This document shows, piece after piece, positions 1 through 9,896 of a stretch of 32,155 nucleotides of DNA. A program made the translations under genes and the position numbers. Position 1 is the first letter of the stretch; every line of letters starts with the position of its first letter. The notes under the pieces are model-generated. The model was not told the origin of the DNA, made no database searches, and saw nothing but the letters and a program-made list of their open reading frames with translations. Origin of the DNA: an uncultured Anaerosacchariphilus sp. (lineage in GTDB: Bacteria > Bacillota > Clostridia > Lachnospirales > Lachnospiraceae); NCBI GenBank assembly GCA_934373375.1, contig CAKROP010000002.1, forward strand, positions 1-32,155. Reading direction: 5' to 3'.

Positions 1-1094
1 CGGCTGAGCTGAGACAGAGCCACCACCGGCACGTTCAGCTCACGGGCCAGTCTCTTCAGGCCTCGGGAAATATCCGAGATCTCCTGCTGTCTCGAGTCAG
101 TGGAGCGTCCTCCGCCGGACATGAGCTGCAGGTAGTCGATCATGATGATTCCCAGCTTATTCTCCAGCTTGTACTTGCGGCACTTGCTGCGAAGCTCTGC
201 CAGGGTGATACCCGGCGTGTCGTCGATAATCAGATTGGAACGGGCTACGCCCTCGGCGCCTTCTACCAGGCGTTCCCAGTCTGTATCGGACAGATTACCG
301 TTTCGGAGCTTCTGGGCGTCTACACCGGACTCCATGGAAAGAAGTCGGTTTACCAGCTGCTCCTTGGACATCTCCAGGCTGAAGATGGCGACCGTCTCGC
401 CGCTTCGACATGCCATATACTGGGCGATATTCAGGACAAACGCGGTCTTTCCCATAGACGGTCGGGCCGCGATCAGAATCAGGTCCGAGGGCTGGAAACC
501 GGACGTCTGGTAGTCCAGATCCTTAAATCCGGTGGCGATACCGGTCACATTTCCCTTGGTGCGGGACGCGATCTCGATCTTCTCAATGGCGTTCAGCACC
601 ACCTGCTTAATGGGCACGAAATCGCCCGCGTTCCGTCGCTGCACCAGGTCAAAGACTTTTTTCTCGGTCTGATCGAGCACATTTTCCAGGGGCTCGGTAC
701 CGGCGTAGCACAGGTTGTTGATCTCATCGTTCAGACGGATCAGCTTGCGCAGGGTAGATTTCTCCGCCACGATATTGGCATAATATTTTACATTGGCCGA
801 GGTGGGAACCCGCTCCAGAATCTCCCGCACGAATTCCATGCTGCTGACCTCCTCCGGCACATCCCGGGCACGCAGCTCATTCTGCAGGGTCACCAGATCC
901 ACCGGCTCGTCCCGGCTGAACAGATCCACCATAGCGTCAAAAACTACGCCATACTGCCGCTGGTAGAAATCCTCGCCGGCCAGTATCTCTGACGCCACCA
1001 GCACGGCCTCCCGGTCCATAAGCATGGAACCGATGACCGACTGCTCCGCCTCGATACTGTGGGGCATCACTCGTTTGATGATTGCTTCTTCCAT
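1..1094 (-). CDS. dnaB: Replicative DNA helicase DnaB, 3' end beyond the window
   Basis: This is the hexameric helicase that unwinds DNA at the replication fork. Reading the minus strand from the ATG at 1094 gives 364 codons without a stop. The protein starts MEEAIIKRVMPHS, has the N-terminal DnaB domain (about residues 8-110), a linker, and the RecA-like core with Walker A ARPSMGKTAF, then IFSLEMSKEQ and the Walker B region IIMIDYLQLM. The frame runs off the left edge, so roughly the last 80 residues of a ~445-aa family are missing. The start lies one base after the rplI stop, so its ribosome-binding site is inside rplI and translation is probably coupled. The order gdpP-rplI-dnaB is the usual Firmicutes arrangement. 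Identification is secure; only the end is unknown. Confidence 0.97.
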   Translation of the reverse strand, partial: MEEAIIKRVMPHSIEAEQSVIGSMLMDREAVLVASEILAGEDFYQRQYGVVFDAMVDLFSRDEPVDLVTLQNELRARDVPEEVSSMEFVREILERVPTSANVKYYANIVAEKSTLRKLIRLNDEINNLCYAGTEPLENVLDQTEKKVFDLVQRRNAGDFVPIKQVVLNAIEKIEIASRTKGNVTGIATGFKDLDYQTSGFQPSDLILIAARPSMGKTAFVLNIAQYMACRSGETVAIFSLEMSKEQLVNRLLSMESGVDAQKLRNGNLSDTDWERLVEGAEGVARSNLIIDDTPGITLAELRSKCRKYKLENKLGIIMIDYLQLMSGGGRSTDSRQQEISDISRGLKRLARELNVPVVALSQLS

Positions 1095-1095
1095 C

Positions 1096-1542
1096 TTATG
1101 CTTCTCTTACATTCACTTTCAGTTCAGAGGTTACCTTCGGGTGCAGCTTAATCGGAACCATGGTAGTTCCCAGCACCTTGATCGGGCTCGGAAGAACCAT
1201 TTTCTTCTTATCCAGCTCGATGCCAAGCTGCGCCTTTGCCGCTTCCGCGATCTCCTTGGAGGATACGGAACCGAAGATCTTGCCGCCCTCGCCGGTCTTA
1301 ATCGTTACGTTGACCTCCATCTCCTTCAGGCGCTCGCCGAAAGCCTTAGCCTCCTCGTAAATCTCTTTCGCAACCTTCTCGTCATTGGCTTTCTTAAGCT
1401 TCAGATCGTTTAAATTCTTCGGAGTCGCCTCCAGTCCCAGCTTCTTCGCCAGAATGAAGTTTCTTGCGTAGCCGTCGTTTACATCTACTAACTGTCCCTT
1501 CTTACCCAGGGACTTTACATCTTCAATCAAAATTACTTTCAT
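1096..1542 (-). CDS. rplI: 50S ribosomal protein bL9
   Basis: Ribosomal protein L9 binds 23S rRNA at the base of the L1 stalk and helps maintain reading frame. The 148-aa product starts [20 protein letters not shown], the canonical L9 start, followed by [19 protein letters not shown], the long connecting helix and the C-terminal domain. A start 11 codons upstream is possible, but GGAG sits 7-8 bases before the ATG at 1542 and the family starts here. The gene begins one base after the gdpP stop and ends one base before dnaB, so the three genes are tightly packed in one operon. Confidence 0.97.
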   Translation of the reverse strand: MKVILIEDVKSLGKKGQLVDVNDGYARNFILAKKLGLEATPKNLNDLKLKKANDEKVAKEIYEEAKAFGERLKEMEVNVTIKTGEGGKIFGSVSSKEIAEAAKAQLGIELDKKKMVLPSPIKVLGTTMVPIKLHPKVTSELKVNVREA

Positions 1543-1543
1543 T

Positions 1544-3592
1544 TTAAAATTCTCCTTCCTCATGCAGCTTGTCAATGGTGTGCTTCACAATCTCCAGCGC
1601 TTCCTCCACGCCGCACTCCAGCTGGGCACCGGCCATATTCAGGTGGCCGCCGCCGCCCATCCGCTCTGCCAGAAGCTGCACATTCACCTCGTCGATAGAA
1701 CGGGCGCTCACATAAGTCTTATGCTGATAATCCGTCAGTACAACGGACGCTTTGACGCCATTGATGTCCAGCAGCTCGTTGGCCGCCTGGGCGCCCACGA
1801 TTGTTGGGCTCTCCAGATTCTCATTGGGACAGATGGCGATGGCAAAGCCGTGATACAGCTCCGCGTGGCGCACCGCCTCGGCTCTGGCCTTGTATTCGGT
1901 CATGTCGTTCCGGAACATCTTGCGGACACGGGTCACATCCGCTCCGCATCGCCGCAGGAACGCCGCGGCCTCGAAGGTCCGCACGCCCGTCTTGCTGGTG
2001 AAATTGTTCGTGTCGATGATGATACCGCCGTAGAGACAGTCCGCCTCCACCGCCTTGATTTTCAGTCCTTCGTCAAAATACTGCAGGATCTCCGCTACCA
2101 TCTCGCAGGCGGATGACGCGTAGGGCTCGATATAGGAAAGCACCGCATTTTCAATCTGCTCGTTGGTTTGACGATGATGATCCAGTACCACGATGGTTGG
2201 CGTCCGGGTCAGAAGCTCCGGACACTCCGTATAGCTGGGGCGGTTCGTATCGACCACCACCAGAACCGTGTTCCGGTCAATCATTTCGATAGCCTGTTCG
2301 CTGCTCAGGAACATATCCGGCTCGTAGACCGGGTTATCCTCGAAGCAGGCCTTCATAGGACGCACGGAAGTGGTCACTTCATTCAGCACCACATAAGCCC
2401 GCTTTCCCAGCACTTTGGCCGCCCGGTAGATACCGATGGCCGCGCCGAAGGAATCTGCGTCGGTCTGGCGGTGTCCCATAACCATGACCTTATCGCGGCT
2501 CTCAATAAACTCACGCAGCGCGTGGGCTTTCACACGGGCCTTCACACGGGTGGTCTTCTCCACCTGCTGGGTCTTGCCGCCGAAATAGGAGATCTTCTCG
2601 CCCTCCCGGATAACAACCTGATCGCCGCCGCGGGCCAGCGCCAAATCAATAGCAATCCGCGCAAACTCGTAATTTTCCGCAAAGGTCTTGCCGGCACAGC
2701 CGAAGCCCATGCTTAAGGTGACAGCCATTTCATTTCCGATATTGACCGTCTTCACATCCTGGAGAAGCTCGAACTTATTTTCCCGCATGACAGGCAGATC
2801 CTTCTCCTGAATGGCTACAAAGTACTTATCCTTCTCAATATTCTTTACGATACCGCCGAAGGATGAGATATACTTGTTGATCTTTCGGTCTACCAGGGCC
2901 ACCAGAAGAGACCGGCGGACTTCCTCTACAGTGTCCAACGCCTCATCGTAATTGTCCAGGTAAATCAATCCGGCCACCAGCCGCTGCTCCTTGATCATAC
3001 GGATGTACTTGTTCATCTCGGTCTCATCAAAGAGATACACCGCGATCAGGTAGCTGTCATCCTCCTCCACATCCACGAAGGTATTGTCCTCCATGATGTG
3101 ATCGAGATACACTCTGCGCACGTCCGCCCGGTAATCCCGTTCCTCCGCAGAGAACCGCACAGTCCGGGTATCCTCGAAATCATCCTCCGGAAGCAAATCT
3201 GTCGTAAACTCCGGAAAGAAGTAGGTGATGGATTTCCGCAGATTCTTTTTCCCCTTCTCACTGGCCGCGAAAAACGCGCTGTTGGCCCACAGCACTTTTC
3301 CGTCCTCATCCAGCAATGCGTAGGGAATCGCCAGCTCCTTCAAGAGCTTTCTCTGTATCTGCCCGTACTGGGTTGCGAAGGACACCAGCTCCCCGTAGAT
3401 CTGCGCCCGGTTCTGCACATACAGCACCGTCACAATCACGATATACACCAGCACAAATACACTCATGACCACACCGGCCTTTACCGATATGGGATACATA
3501 CAGAGATTCATCACCAGAAGCAGAATGCTCATCAGAATCGGCCACTGCACATACCGTTTCAGACGGCCTTTTAAATGAACCTTTCTTTTCAT
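1544..3592 (-). CDS. gdpP: Membrane-bound cyclic-di-AMP phosphodiesterase GdpP
   Basis: GdpP hydrolyses the second messenger c-di-AMP, which controls potassium, osmolyte and cell-wall homeostasis. The 682-aa protein has two membrane helices (about 16-34 and 39-60), a PAS-like region (about 85-150), a degenerate GGDEF domain (about 190-330) with no GGDEF signature, then a DHH phosphoesterase domain. Metal-binding motifs are visible: GHRQTDAD (373-380), VVVDTN with D448, the DHH triplet at 471-473, IIIDTNN with D527, and the DHHA1 glycine motif GGGGH at 646-650. Length and domain order match GdpP/YybT. It heads the rplI-dnaB operon, with AGAGG before the ATG. The intact catalytic motifs suggest an active enzyme. 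Confidence 0.95.
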   Translation of the reverse strand: MKRKVHLKGRLKRYVQWPILMSILLLVMNLCMYPISVKAGVVMSVFVLVYIVIVTVLYVQNRAQIYGELVSFATQYGQIQRKLLKELAIPYALLDEDGKVLWANSAFFAASEKGKKNLRKSITYFFPEFTTDLLPEDDFEDTRTVRFSAEERDYRADVRRVYLDHIMEDNTFVDVEEDDSYLIAVYLFDETEMNKYIRMIKEQRLVAGLIYLDNYDEALDTVEEVRRSLLVALVDRKINKYISSFGGIVKNIEKDKYFVAIQEKDLPVMRENKFELLQDVKTVNIGNEMAVTLSMGFGCAGKTFAENYEFARIAIDLALARGGDQVVIREGEKISYFGGKTQQVEKTTRVKARVKAHALREFIESRDKVMVMGHRQTDADSFGAAIGIYRAAKVLGKRAYVVLNEVTTSVRPMKACFEDNPVYEPDMFLSSEQAIEMIDRNTVLVVVDTNRPSYTECPELLTRTPTIVVLDHHRQTNEQIENAVLSYIEPYASSACEMVAEILQYFDEGLKIKAVEADCLYGGIIIDTNNFTSKTGVRTFEAAAFLRRCGADVTRVRKMFRNDMTEYKARAEAVRHAELYHGFAIAICPNENLESPTIVGAQAANELLDINGVKASVVLTDYQHKTYVSARSIDEVNVQLLAERMGGGGHLNMAGAQLECGVEEALEIVKHTIDKLHEEGEF

Positions 3593-3640
3593 CTCATTTT
3601 CCTCTATACTTTTTTATTTTGTCTGCTTTCTAATGTTCCT

Positions 3641-3670
3641 ATTATAGCACATCCGGGCGGTACTTTACAA
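3641..3670 (-). promoter_or_regulatory. Promoter of the gdpP-rplI-dnaB operon
   Basis: On the minus strand a perfect -10 box TATAAT (3641-3646), preceded by TG one base upstream (extended -10), lies 18 bp from a -35-like TTGTAA (3665-3670). Transcription would start about 45 bases before the gdpP ATG. It sits between the araA terminator hairpin and gdpP, so gdpP has its own promoter. Confidence 0.75.
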
Positions 3671-3687
3671 GGACAGAGCGCAAATCA

Positions 3688-3725
3688 GAGACGCCGCCGA
3701 ATCCTCCCGGATCCGGCGGCGTCTC
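3688..3725 (-). terminator. Hairpin terminator after araA
   Basis: A perfect 12-bp GC-rich stem (3688-3699 with 3714-3725) with a 14-base loop follows the araA stop by about 35 bases. The run after the stem on the minus strand is only weakly T-rich (TGATTTG), so it could be a weak intrinsic terminator or a 3'-end stabilising hairpin. Confidence 0.6.
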
Positions 3726-3759
3726 CTGCAATATGGGTTCTAATCGTATTGCCTGTTAT

Positions 3760-5199
3760 TTATTTCATGAAAAATTTCTGAAGATCTGCTTCTGTGGTGT
3801 CTTCACCGATGGTGACAAGCTCGGTGCCGGTCAGGCGGGCGAACATGGCGATGTCGTCTCTGGTCAGGGCGGTGGATACTACGGAGTGGTGAGCGCCGCC
3901 TGCGTAGCACCATGCTGCGGTACCGATGGCGAAGTTCGGTTTATGACGGTACATGATTCTGGCTACCGGCAGCTTCGGCATGGGCTTCGGCTGCTTTACA
4001 AGCTCGATGTCCGCGCAGATGATGCGGAAGCGGTCTCCCATGTCTACCATGGTTACCTGGATTCCGTCTCCGGTTACACCGTCAAAGATCAGTCTTGCGG
4101 GATCTTCCTTGCCGCCGATACCCAGCGGGATAACGTCGATCTCCGGCTTATTTGCTGCAAATGCCACCGGAACCTCCAGCATATGGGAAGCCAGCTCAAG
4201 CTCCTGACCCTCTGTCAGATCGTAAGTATAGTCCTCGATGAAGCCGGTTGCTCCCTCGCGTCCCTCTGCCATCTGCATCAGAACTGCGGACAATGCCGCA
4301 ATCTTATAATCTCCCTCCGGACCAAAGCCAACGCCCTTACCCATCAGGTTCTGTGCCGCGATACCCGGCAGCTGCTTTAAGCCATGCAGATCCTGGAATG
4401 TATCCGCAAATGCGCCGATGCCGTTCTCTTTCAGGAACTTCTCGAAGCCAACCTCGTATTTTGCCTGCTCGCGAACAGAATCAATGCGGTCTGTCTTCAT
4501 GGTATACTTATCCGTATACTCCTTCATCTTCGCGTCGATCTCTTCTTCTGTTACCGCATTGATGATGTCTACCACATCACCCAGCGCATAGTAGTTGCAC
4601 TCCCAACCATACTTGATCTGGCTTTCTACACGATCGCCGTCGGTAACTGCCACATGTCTCATGTTATTTCCGAAGGAAGCCACCTTCAGGGACTTGGAGT
4701 AGTTGATAGCCTTTGCCACCTGCGCGAATCTCTTAATCTTCGCTACCACGTCGTCATGCTTGTAATATCCTGCAACCACCTCGTGGGGAATACCCATTCT
4801 GGCTACGATGAAGCCAAACTCACGGTCGCCGTGCGCTGCCTGGTTCAGGTTCATGAAGTCCATATCGATATCGTCATACGGAAGCTTCTCGTTGGCCTGA
4901 GTATGCAGATGAAGCATGGGCTTCCGAAGCTCCTGCAGTCCCTTGATCCACATCTTGGCCGGGGAGAAGGTGTGCATCCAGGTAATGACGCCGATGCAGT
5001 CATCGTCACAGGACGCTTTGCGCATATCCTCGATACAAATCTCAGAAGTCTCTACGGTGGGAAGTACTTCCACTGCCGCGATTCCTTCCAGCTTCTCATT
5101 CAGGAACTCTGCCATCTCACGGGCGTCTGCCGCTACCTGCTTCAGGCACTCTTCACCATACAGGTCCTGAGAACCTACTACAAAATAAAGTTTTTTCAT
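3760..5199 (-). CDS. araA: L-arabinose isomerase
   Basis: AraA converts L-arabinose to L-ribulose in the cytoplasm, the first step of arabinose use. The 479-aa product starts MKKLYFVVGSQDLYGEE and carries the metal and active-site regions of the family: GFGPEGD (E295), FIEDYTYDL (E322), SHMLEVP (H339) and AGGAHHSVV (H437/H438). These correspond to E306, E333, H350 and the C-terminal catalytic His of the E. coli enzyme. It is slightly shorter than the 495-500 aa of E. coli and B. subtilis. AGGAGGT precedes the ATG. It is the last gene of the sugar operon, 54 bp after araR with no promoter seen between them. Neither ribulokinase (araB) nor ribulose-5-phosphate epimerase (araD) is in the window, so later steps are encoded elsewhere. 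Confidence 0.96.
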   Translation of the reverse strand: MKKLYFVVGSQDLYGEECLKQVAADAREMAEFLNEKLEGIAAVEVLPTVETSEICIEDMRKASCDDDCIGVITWMHTFSPAKMWIKGLQELRKPMLHLHTQANEKLPYDDIDMDFMNLNQAAHGDREFGFIVARMGIPHEVVAGYYKHDDVVAKIKRFAQVAKAINYSKSLKVASFGNNMRHVAVTDGDRVESQIKYGWECNYYALGDVVDIINAVTEEEIDAKMKEYTDKYTMKTDRIDSVREQAKYEVGFEKFLKENGIGAFADTFQDLHGLKQLPGIAAQNLMGKGVGFGPEGDYKIAALSAVLMQMAEGREGATGFIEDYTYDLTEGQELELASHMLEVPVAFAANKPEIDVIPLGIGGKEDPARLIFDGVTGDGIQVTMVDMGDRFRIICADIELVKQPKPMPKLPVARIMYRHKPNFAIGTAAWCYAGGAHHSVVSTALTRDDIAMFARLTGTELVTIGEDTTEADLQKFFMK

Positions 5200-5253
5200 T
5201 TTTCTTTACCTCCTGAAATATTTACCAACTTTCCTGTTCCCGCGCGTCAGGGT

Positions 5254-6378
5254 TTAAGCCTGACCGCGTATATCCCTGACCGAATTTCCGTCGTTAAAAG
5301 TGACCGGGAAACGGTGAGAATAGTTTTTTTTCTGCCAGTCCGGATCCTCCATCATGCGGAGCAGATTCCGGGCTGTGACACGTCCCAGATTGTATTTGGG
5401 ATGGACGACCGATAACACCTTCACATTCCCGCTCTGAGCCAGCTCCGCGTCATCGAAAGAGATCAGCGAAATGTCATCCGGAACCTTTAAGCCTCTGTCC
5501 TCCAGGAATTCCATATAGTGTTCGGCCACCTCGTCGTTATAAAGAATCATCGCCGTGCAGTCCTTGGTTCTGCGGTACATCCGCATCAGTCCCTTCTTAC
5601 TCAGCTTCTCCTCCATATCCTTGGTGGAATACCAGCGAATCCAGTCGTCGTCAAACTTTACGCCATAATCCGACAGGCACTCAATGAAACCCTTATAGCG
5701 TTCCATCCCCTGCATATCATCGTATTTGAAAATGCCTCCGATTCTCCGGTGGCCGTTCTGAATCAGAATCTTCGCTGCCTCATAGCCCGCGCGGGCGTCC
5801 GACATTTCCACACTGTCAAACTTCTGGTTCGGATAGTGATTATGGATAAACAGGGTCGGTATGTTTCTCTTTCGAATCTCATTGTAGAGACGGATATTCG
5901 GGTTTGGGAAGCTGGAACGCGTTCCCTCTATGATGAGCCCGGAAAGATTGCTGGAGAGCAATCCTTCCAGATACATAGCCTCATCATTCAGACGATTTTT
6001 CGTCACCGCCACATCAATTTCGTAACCCTTTTCCGTCATGACGGATTCAATTCCGTCGTATACTCTCGGGAACAGATAATCAGAAAAATAGCTCAGAATC
6101 AGTCCAACCCGCGGCTTTCCCTTATCCTCATTTTTATTTTCATAAGATACATAGGTTCCGCTTCCCTTGACGCGGACGATCAGGCCGTCCTCCTCAAGCT
6201 GATTCAGCGCCGTCCGTACAGTCTGCCGGGAATACCCGAACTTTTTCTGCAGAATATTTTCCGAGGGAAATTTATCTTTATTTTTGATGACTCCACTCGT
6301 AATCAGCGTTCTGCACCAGTTATATAATTTCTGATATTTCAGCAGATCCTGGCTGTGTGCGCTTCCTTTTTTTGACAT
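5254..6378 (-). CDS. araR: AraR-type GntR/LacI hybrid repressor of arabinose genes
   Basis: This transcription factor has an N-terminal GntR winged helix-turn-helix (about 13-80; FPSENILQKKFGYSRQTVRTALNQLEEDGL then KGSGTYV) fused to a LacI-type sugar-binding domain (about 90-365; RVGLILSYFSDYLFPRVYDGIE, NGHRRIGGIFK, DISLISFDD). That fusion is characteristic of AraR, which in Bacillus is released from DNA by L-arabinose. It is 374 aa, close to B. subtilis AraR. A GGGGG motif precedes the ATG. It lies within the transport-isomerase operon, so the repressor probably controls its own expression along with the transporter and araA. I found no clear match to the Bacillus AraR operator, so the binding site is unknown. 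Confidence 0.9.
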   Translation of the reverse strand: MSKKGSAHSQDLLKYQKLYNWCRTLITSGVIKNKDKFPSENILQKKFGYSRQTVRTALNQLEEDGLIVRVKGSGTYVSYENKNEDKGKPRVGLILSYFSDYLFPRVYDGIESVMTEKGYEIDVAVTKNRLNDEAMYLEGLLSSNLSGLIIEGTRSSFPNPNIRLYNEIRKRNIPTLFIHNHYPNQKFDSVEMSDARAGYEAAKILIQNGHRRIGGIFKYDDMQGMERYKGFIECLSDYGVKFDDDWIRWYSTKDMEEKLSKKGLMRMYRRTKDCTAMILYNDEVAEHYMEFLEDRGLKVPDDISLISFDDAELAQSGNVKVLSVVHPKYNLGRVTARNLLRMMEDPDWQKKNYSHRFPVTFNDGNSVRDIRGQA

Positions 6379-6420
6379 ATCTGTCCCCCGCCTTTTGTCT
6401 CGTATTTCCGCCGTAATGAT

Positions 6421-7392
6421 TTATTTGATAACCTGCAAAGACTGACGGTCCGCGAATACAGCCACGAATACCAGGAATACAACGCCCTGAATCAGCTGCA
6501 TCATCTGTGTGGAGAAGCCCATCATGGTCAGTCCGCTGTTCAGCACAATGTAAAGCAGAGAACCTACAATAATATTCTCAAATCTTACCTTCGCGCCGCC
6601 GGAGATCGGCATGCCGCCCAGTACCAGCGCAATCAGGATCTGTGTCTCCAGCTGATTTCCGCCGGAGGAGGTTACAGAACCAACCTTGATAACATTGATA
6701 AATGCCGCAAAGCCTGTGATAGCGCCTGCCAGTACATAAATGAGGAACTTCATTCTGTCGGTACGGATACCGGAGAACATAGCCGCCTTCTCTCCTGCTC
6801 CGATGGCCTTTAAATAGGTTCCGAACTTGGTGAAACGGAACAGTACAAAACCGATAACCAGAACCACTACGGTGCAGATAACCTTCAGCGCTGTGCTGTC
6901 ATAGTTGATAAGCAGCGCGGAGCCGGTGACCGGCGCATTGGTGGTCAGGTACTTGATAAAGCCTCTGAACAGGAACATGGTACAAATCGTTACGATGAAT
7001 GATTTAATTTTCCGGCATACATAGAAGTATCCGTTGATGGCCCCGATAGCCGCGCCTGCAGCGATACCGCCTACGATAGCCAGCGGGATGCTGATTTTGG
7101 ACAGCATACATACCACGATGGATGCGATACCCAAGATAGAGCCCTGGGAGAAGTCCAGGCCGCCCATGGTCATGATAAAGAATACGCCTGTTGCCGCGAT
7201 CATTGTAACATATACCTGAGAAAGTACAAGAGACATGTTATTCATCATTCTGAAGTTGGTCAGAACGTTGAATACCAGGAATACTACAATCAGTCCTGCG
7301 ATCGGCAGAAGGGCGCGGATCATCGACATCTTTGATAATTTTTTGAGCTGCTGCTCTTTCTGTTCTGTATTTGTCTTTACTTGATTCTCCAT
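6421..7392 (-). CDS. Sugar ABC transporter permease (RbsC/AraH family), operon copy 2
   Basis: This is a 323-aa inner-membrane permease of the BPD_transp_2 family. After a charged N-terminus (about 1-25) there are roughly eight to ten hydrophobic segments. The GLDFSQGSILGIASIVV region and the conserved cytoplasmic stretch KFGTYLKAIGAGEKAAMFSGI match the EAA-like loop of ribose/galactose/arabinose permeases. It is followed by GGMPISGG, also typical. A strong AAGGAGG lies before the ATG and the gene begins 10 bp after the ATPase. With the 315-aa permease upstream it probably forms a heterodimeric channel, instead of the homodimer of RbsC. The substrate is inferred to be L-arabinose or a related pentose from araR and araA. 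Confidence 0.9.
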   Translation of the reverse strand: MENQVKTNTEQKEQQLKKLSKMSMIRALLPIAGLIVVFLVFNVLTNFRMMNNMSLVLSQVYVTMIAATGVFFIMTMGGLDFSQGSILGIASIVVCMLSKISIPLAIVGGIAAGAAIGAINGYFYVCRKIKSFIVTICTMFLFRGFIKYLTTNAPVTGSALLINYDSTALKVICTVVVLVIGFVLFRFTKFGTYLKAIGAGEKAAMFSGIRTDRMKFLIYVLAGAITGFAAFINVIKVGSVTSSGGNQLETQILIALVLGGMPISGGAKVRFENIIVGSLLYIVLNSGLTMMGFSTQMMQLIQGVVFLVFVAVFADRQSLQVIK

Positions 7393-7402
7393 AACTGCCT
7401 CC

Positions 7403-8902
7403 TTATACCATCATCGTAATCAGACTGTTCTCATCCAGCTCCGGACTTCTCTCCAGCTCGCCGCTGAGCTTACCGTCCTTCATGATTATGATACGGTCGC
7501 ACATACCAATCAGCTCCATCAGCTCCTCGGAAATCATAATAATGGATTTTCCGTTCTTTCTCATCTGATTCATCAGCTGATAGATATCCTGTTTTACCTT
7601 AATATCAATTCCTCGTGTGGGGCTGTCCAGCACGACGATGTCGGAATCCTTTCCAATCCATCTGGCCAGTACGACCTTCTGCTTGTTACCGCCGGACAGG
7701 TCAGATACGAACTGATCCACGTTGACCATCTTGACGGACATCTGCTCCGCGAACTTGTTGGAGAACTCCTTCAGTTTCTTATCGCTGAGCATGTGGGTTT
7801 TGCCAGCCAGCTCATCCAGAGAGGGCAGACAGATATTGTCACCAATGCTCTGATTCAGGACTACGGACTCATTGTCACGATCCTTGGAGGTATACGCGAT
7901 ACTGTGCTTAATTGCAGTCGGGATATCGTTGATCTCGGTTCCGTCCGCCAGAACCACCTTACCTGTTCTGTCATAGGAAGCGCCGAAAATAGCCTTTCCA
8001 ATCTCATGCATACCGGACTCGGACAGTCCGCCGAAGCCCAGGATCTCGCCTTTGTGAAGATCGAAGCTGACATTTTCAATCAGGCCCGGAACGGTTACAT
8101 TCTCTACAGAGAGTACCACCTCGTCGGATACCTTCTCGCCGTAATCCGCACGATAATAATCTCCGGTTACCTCACGGCCTACCATCAGACGCTTCAGGTC
8201 GTCCTCATTTACATCCGCACTCTTTACGGTGTCGATGTAGACGCCGTCGCGCAGGATGGTGATGGTATCGGATTTATCCAGAATCTCCGGAAGGTCATGG
8301 GAGATGAAGATGACAGTATTACCACTCTCACGGATACGGTTCATGTGCTTGTACAGCTCCTCACGTCCTTCCTGGGAAAGAGCTGTGGTGGTCTCGTCGA
8401 TGACTACGATCTTCGGGTCGAAATAGGTTGCCTTTACAATCTCAACCAGCTTTCTGTCCTCGAAATTATAATTATCAATGATATCAGAGGCCTTAATTCT
8501 GTCGAAGCCGTATTTATGAAGAAGCTCGGTGGCCTCTTTGTTCATGGCGTTTGTATTTTTGATTCCGAAGTGTACGAAGCGGTCCTCATGGCCCAGGAAA
8601 ATATTTTCCGCTACGGTCAGGCCGGACAGAGTTCCCAGCTCCTGTACGATGATGGATACGCCCTCTTCATTAGCTTCCACCTGGTTCTTCGGATGAATTT
8701 CTTTTCCATCCAGTACGAAGGTACCGCTGTCGATGCTGTAGATGCCGGTCAGCATGTTGGTCAGTGTGGATTTACCGGATCCGTTCTCACCAATCAGCGC
8801 ATGAACCTCGCCTTTATTTACATTAAATGATACATTCTGTACCGCCTTCGTAATACCGAAGGACTTGCAAAGATTTTTAACCTGTAATCTTACTTCACTC
8901 AT
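7403..8902 (-). CDS. Sugar ABC transporter ATP-binding protein, two-domain (RbsA/AraG/MglA type)
   Basis: This 499-aa protein has two ABC domains in tandem and energises the transporter at the inner face of the membrane. Domain 1 has Walker A GENGSGKST (38-46), Walker B VVIDE (E170) and the switch His in ISHD (H202). Its signature loop is degenerate: YNFEDRK (145-151) stands where LSxGQ-type residues are expected. Domain 2 has an intact signature LSGGNKQKVVLARW (402-415). It lacks a Walker A (GGLSESGMHE, as is usual in this family), and its Walker B carboxylate is replaced by Ser (VVLDSPTRGID, S427). So only the site formed by Walker A/B of domain 1 and the signature of domain 2 looks competent. 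AAGGAGGAG precedes the ATG. Confidence 0.92.
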   Translation of the reverse strand: MSEVRLQVKNLCKSFGITKAVQNVSFNVNKGEVHALIGENGSGKSTLTNMLTGIYSIDSGTFVLDGKEIHPKNQVEANEEGVSIIVQELGTLSGLTVAENIFLGHEDRFVHFGIKNTNAMNKEATELLHKYGFDRIKASDIIDNYNFEDRKLVEIVKATYFDPKIVVIDETTTALSQEGREELYKHMNRIRESGNTVIFISHDLPEILDKSDTITILRDGVYIDTVKSADVNEDDLKRLMVGREVTGDYYRADYGEKVSDEVVLSVENVTVPGLIENVSFDLHKGEILGFGGLSESGMHEIGKAIFGASYDRTGKVVLADGTEINDIPTAIKHSIAYTSKDRDNESVVLNQSIGDNICLPSLDELAGKTHMLSDKKLKEFSNKFAEQMSVKMVNVDQFVSDLSGGNKQKVVLARWIGKDSDIVVLDSPTRGIDIKVKQDIYQLMNQMRKNGKSIIMISEELMELIGMCDRIIIMKDGKLSGELERSPELDENSLITMMV

Positions 8903-8920
8903 TGCATTCTCCTCCTTGGA

Positions 8921-9868
8921 TTACTTCACGATTTCGCCCTTGGTTACCTTGGTAGTCAGGGTGATGATAATCAGCAGTGCCAGACCGGTGATAACGTCCT
9001 GGATAGCAGTCGGTGCGCCCAGAGCGATAAAACCGAAGAAAATAATATTGATGACAAACTCACCGATGACAATGGCCTGCAGCGGCATTCCATATTTCTT
9101 AAATGCCAGACCGAAGAAGCAGCCCATGGTCGGTACGAAGTTACGGCTCATGGAAGCCATACCGGTAACGGCCACCATGGAAGATCCATAGCTGATGGTC
9201 AGGATTGCCATGACGCCCAGGAACGCACCGCTCAGGATGAATGCCAGGACTTTGTATTTATTTACATCGATACCCATGTTCTTGGCAACGAACTCGTTGC
9301 TTCCGATGGCGTATGTATATGTTCCGATTTTGGTGTAGTTCAGGAAGATGTAAGCTACCACACAGGCCAGAACTGCCAGAATGATGTCGCCCGGCATCTG
9401 TCCGAACATTCGAAGGTTTGCCGGGAGGGTCTGCTCCACGCCGCCTGCGATATAGTTGGCGATGGACTCGTAAATCAGAGCCAGACCGGTGGTAACAATC
9501 ATGGACGGGATACGGAGCTTTACATAGAAGATACCGTTCAGCACGCCTACGATAGCGCCGCAGATAATGCAGCCTGCAATCAGGCCCACATAACCCAGAT
9601 TAAACTTTGTTGCAAATACGCATCCCACGATAGCGGAAAGCATGATGTTCGCTCCGATGGAGAAGTCGAACATTCCCATTACCATTACGAAATAGAATCC
9701 AACCGCGCCTACGGTCGCAATCAGGCTGGCCTGAAAGTAGTTCAGCATGTTGGCTGCGGAACCGAAGTTATGCGGTGACAGTACTTTAAAGATACCCCAG
9801 GAAAGTACAACCAGACCCAACAGAATCAGATAACCCTTTGTACTTCCCGACAGCTTTTTAGAACCCAT
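8921..9868 (-). CDS. Sugar ABC transporter permease (RbsC/AraH family), operon copy 1
   Basis: This is a 315-aa polytopic permease of the BPD_transp_2 family, starting MGSKKLSGSTKGYLILLGLV. The start at 9868 is preferred over an in-frame start 17 codons upstream, because GAGG lies 8 bases before it and the upstream codons overlap the intercistronic hairpin. Visible family features are MGMFDFSIGANIMLSAI and the loop KIGTYTYAIGSNEFVAKNMGID followed by VNKYKVLAF. It follows the binding-protein gene after a 29-bp hairpin and precedes the ATPase by 18 bp. It resembles the second permease in organisation but differs in sequence, so the pair is not a recent duplication. Confidence 0.9.
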   Translation of the reverse strand: MGSKKLSGSTKGYLILLGLVVLSWGIFKVLSPHNFGSAANMLNYFQASLIATVGAVGFYFVMVMGMFDFSIGANIMLSAIVGCVFATKFNLGYVGLIAGCIICGAIVGVLNGIFYVKLRIPSMIVTTGLALIYESIANYIAGGVEQTLPANLRMFGQMPGDIILAVLACVVAYIFLNYTKIGTYTYAIGSNEFVAKNMGIDVNKYKVLAFILSGAFLGVMAILTISYGSSMVAVTGMASMSRNFVPTMGCFFGLAFKKYGMPLQAIVIGEFVINIIFFGFIALGAPTAIQDVITGLALLIIITLTTKVTKGEIVK

Positions 9869-9896
9869 ACTCTTTACCTCATTTTTTTGATAATAA

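Noticed and set aside
4384..5415. Plus-strand open frame of 343 codons opposite araA and the araR end
   Set aside because: It is a shadow of araA with no family features and no translation signals.
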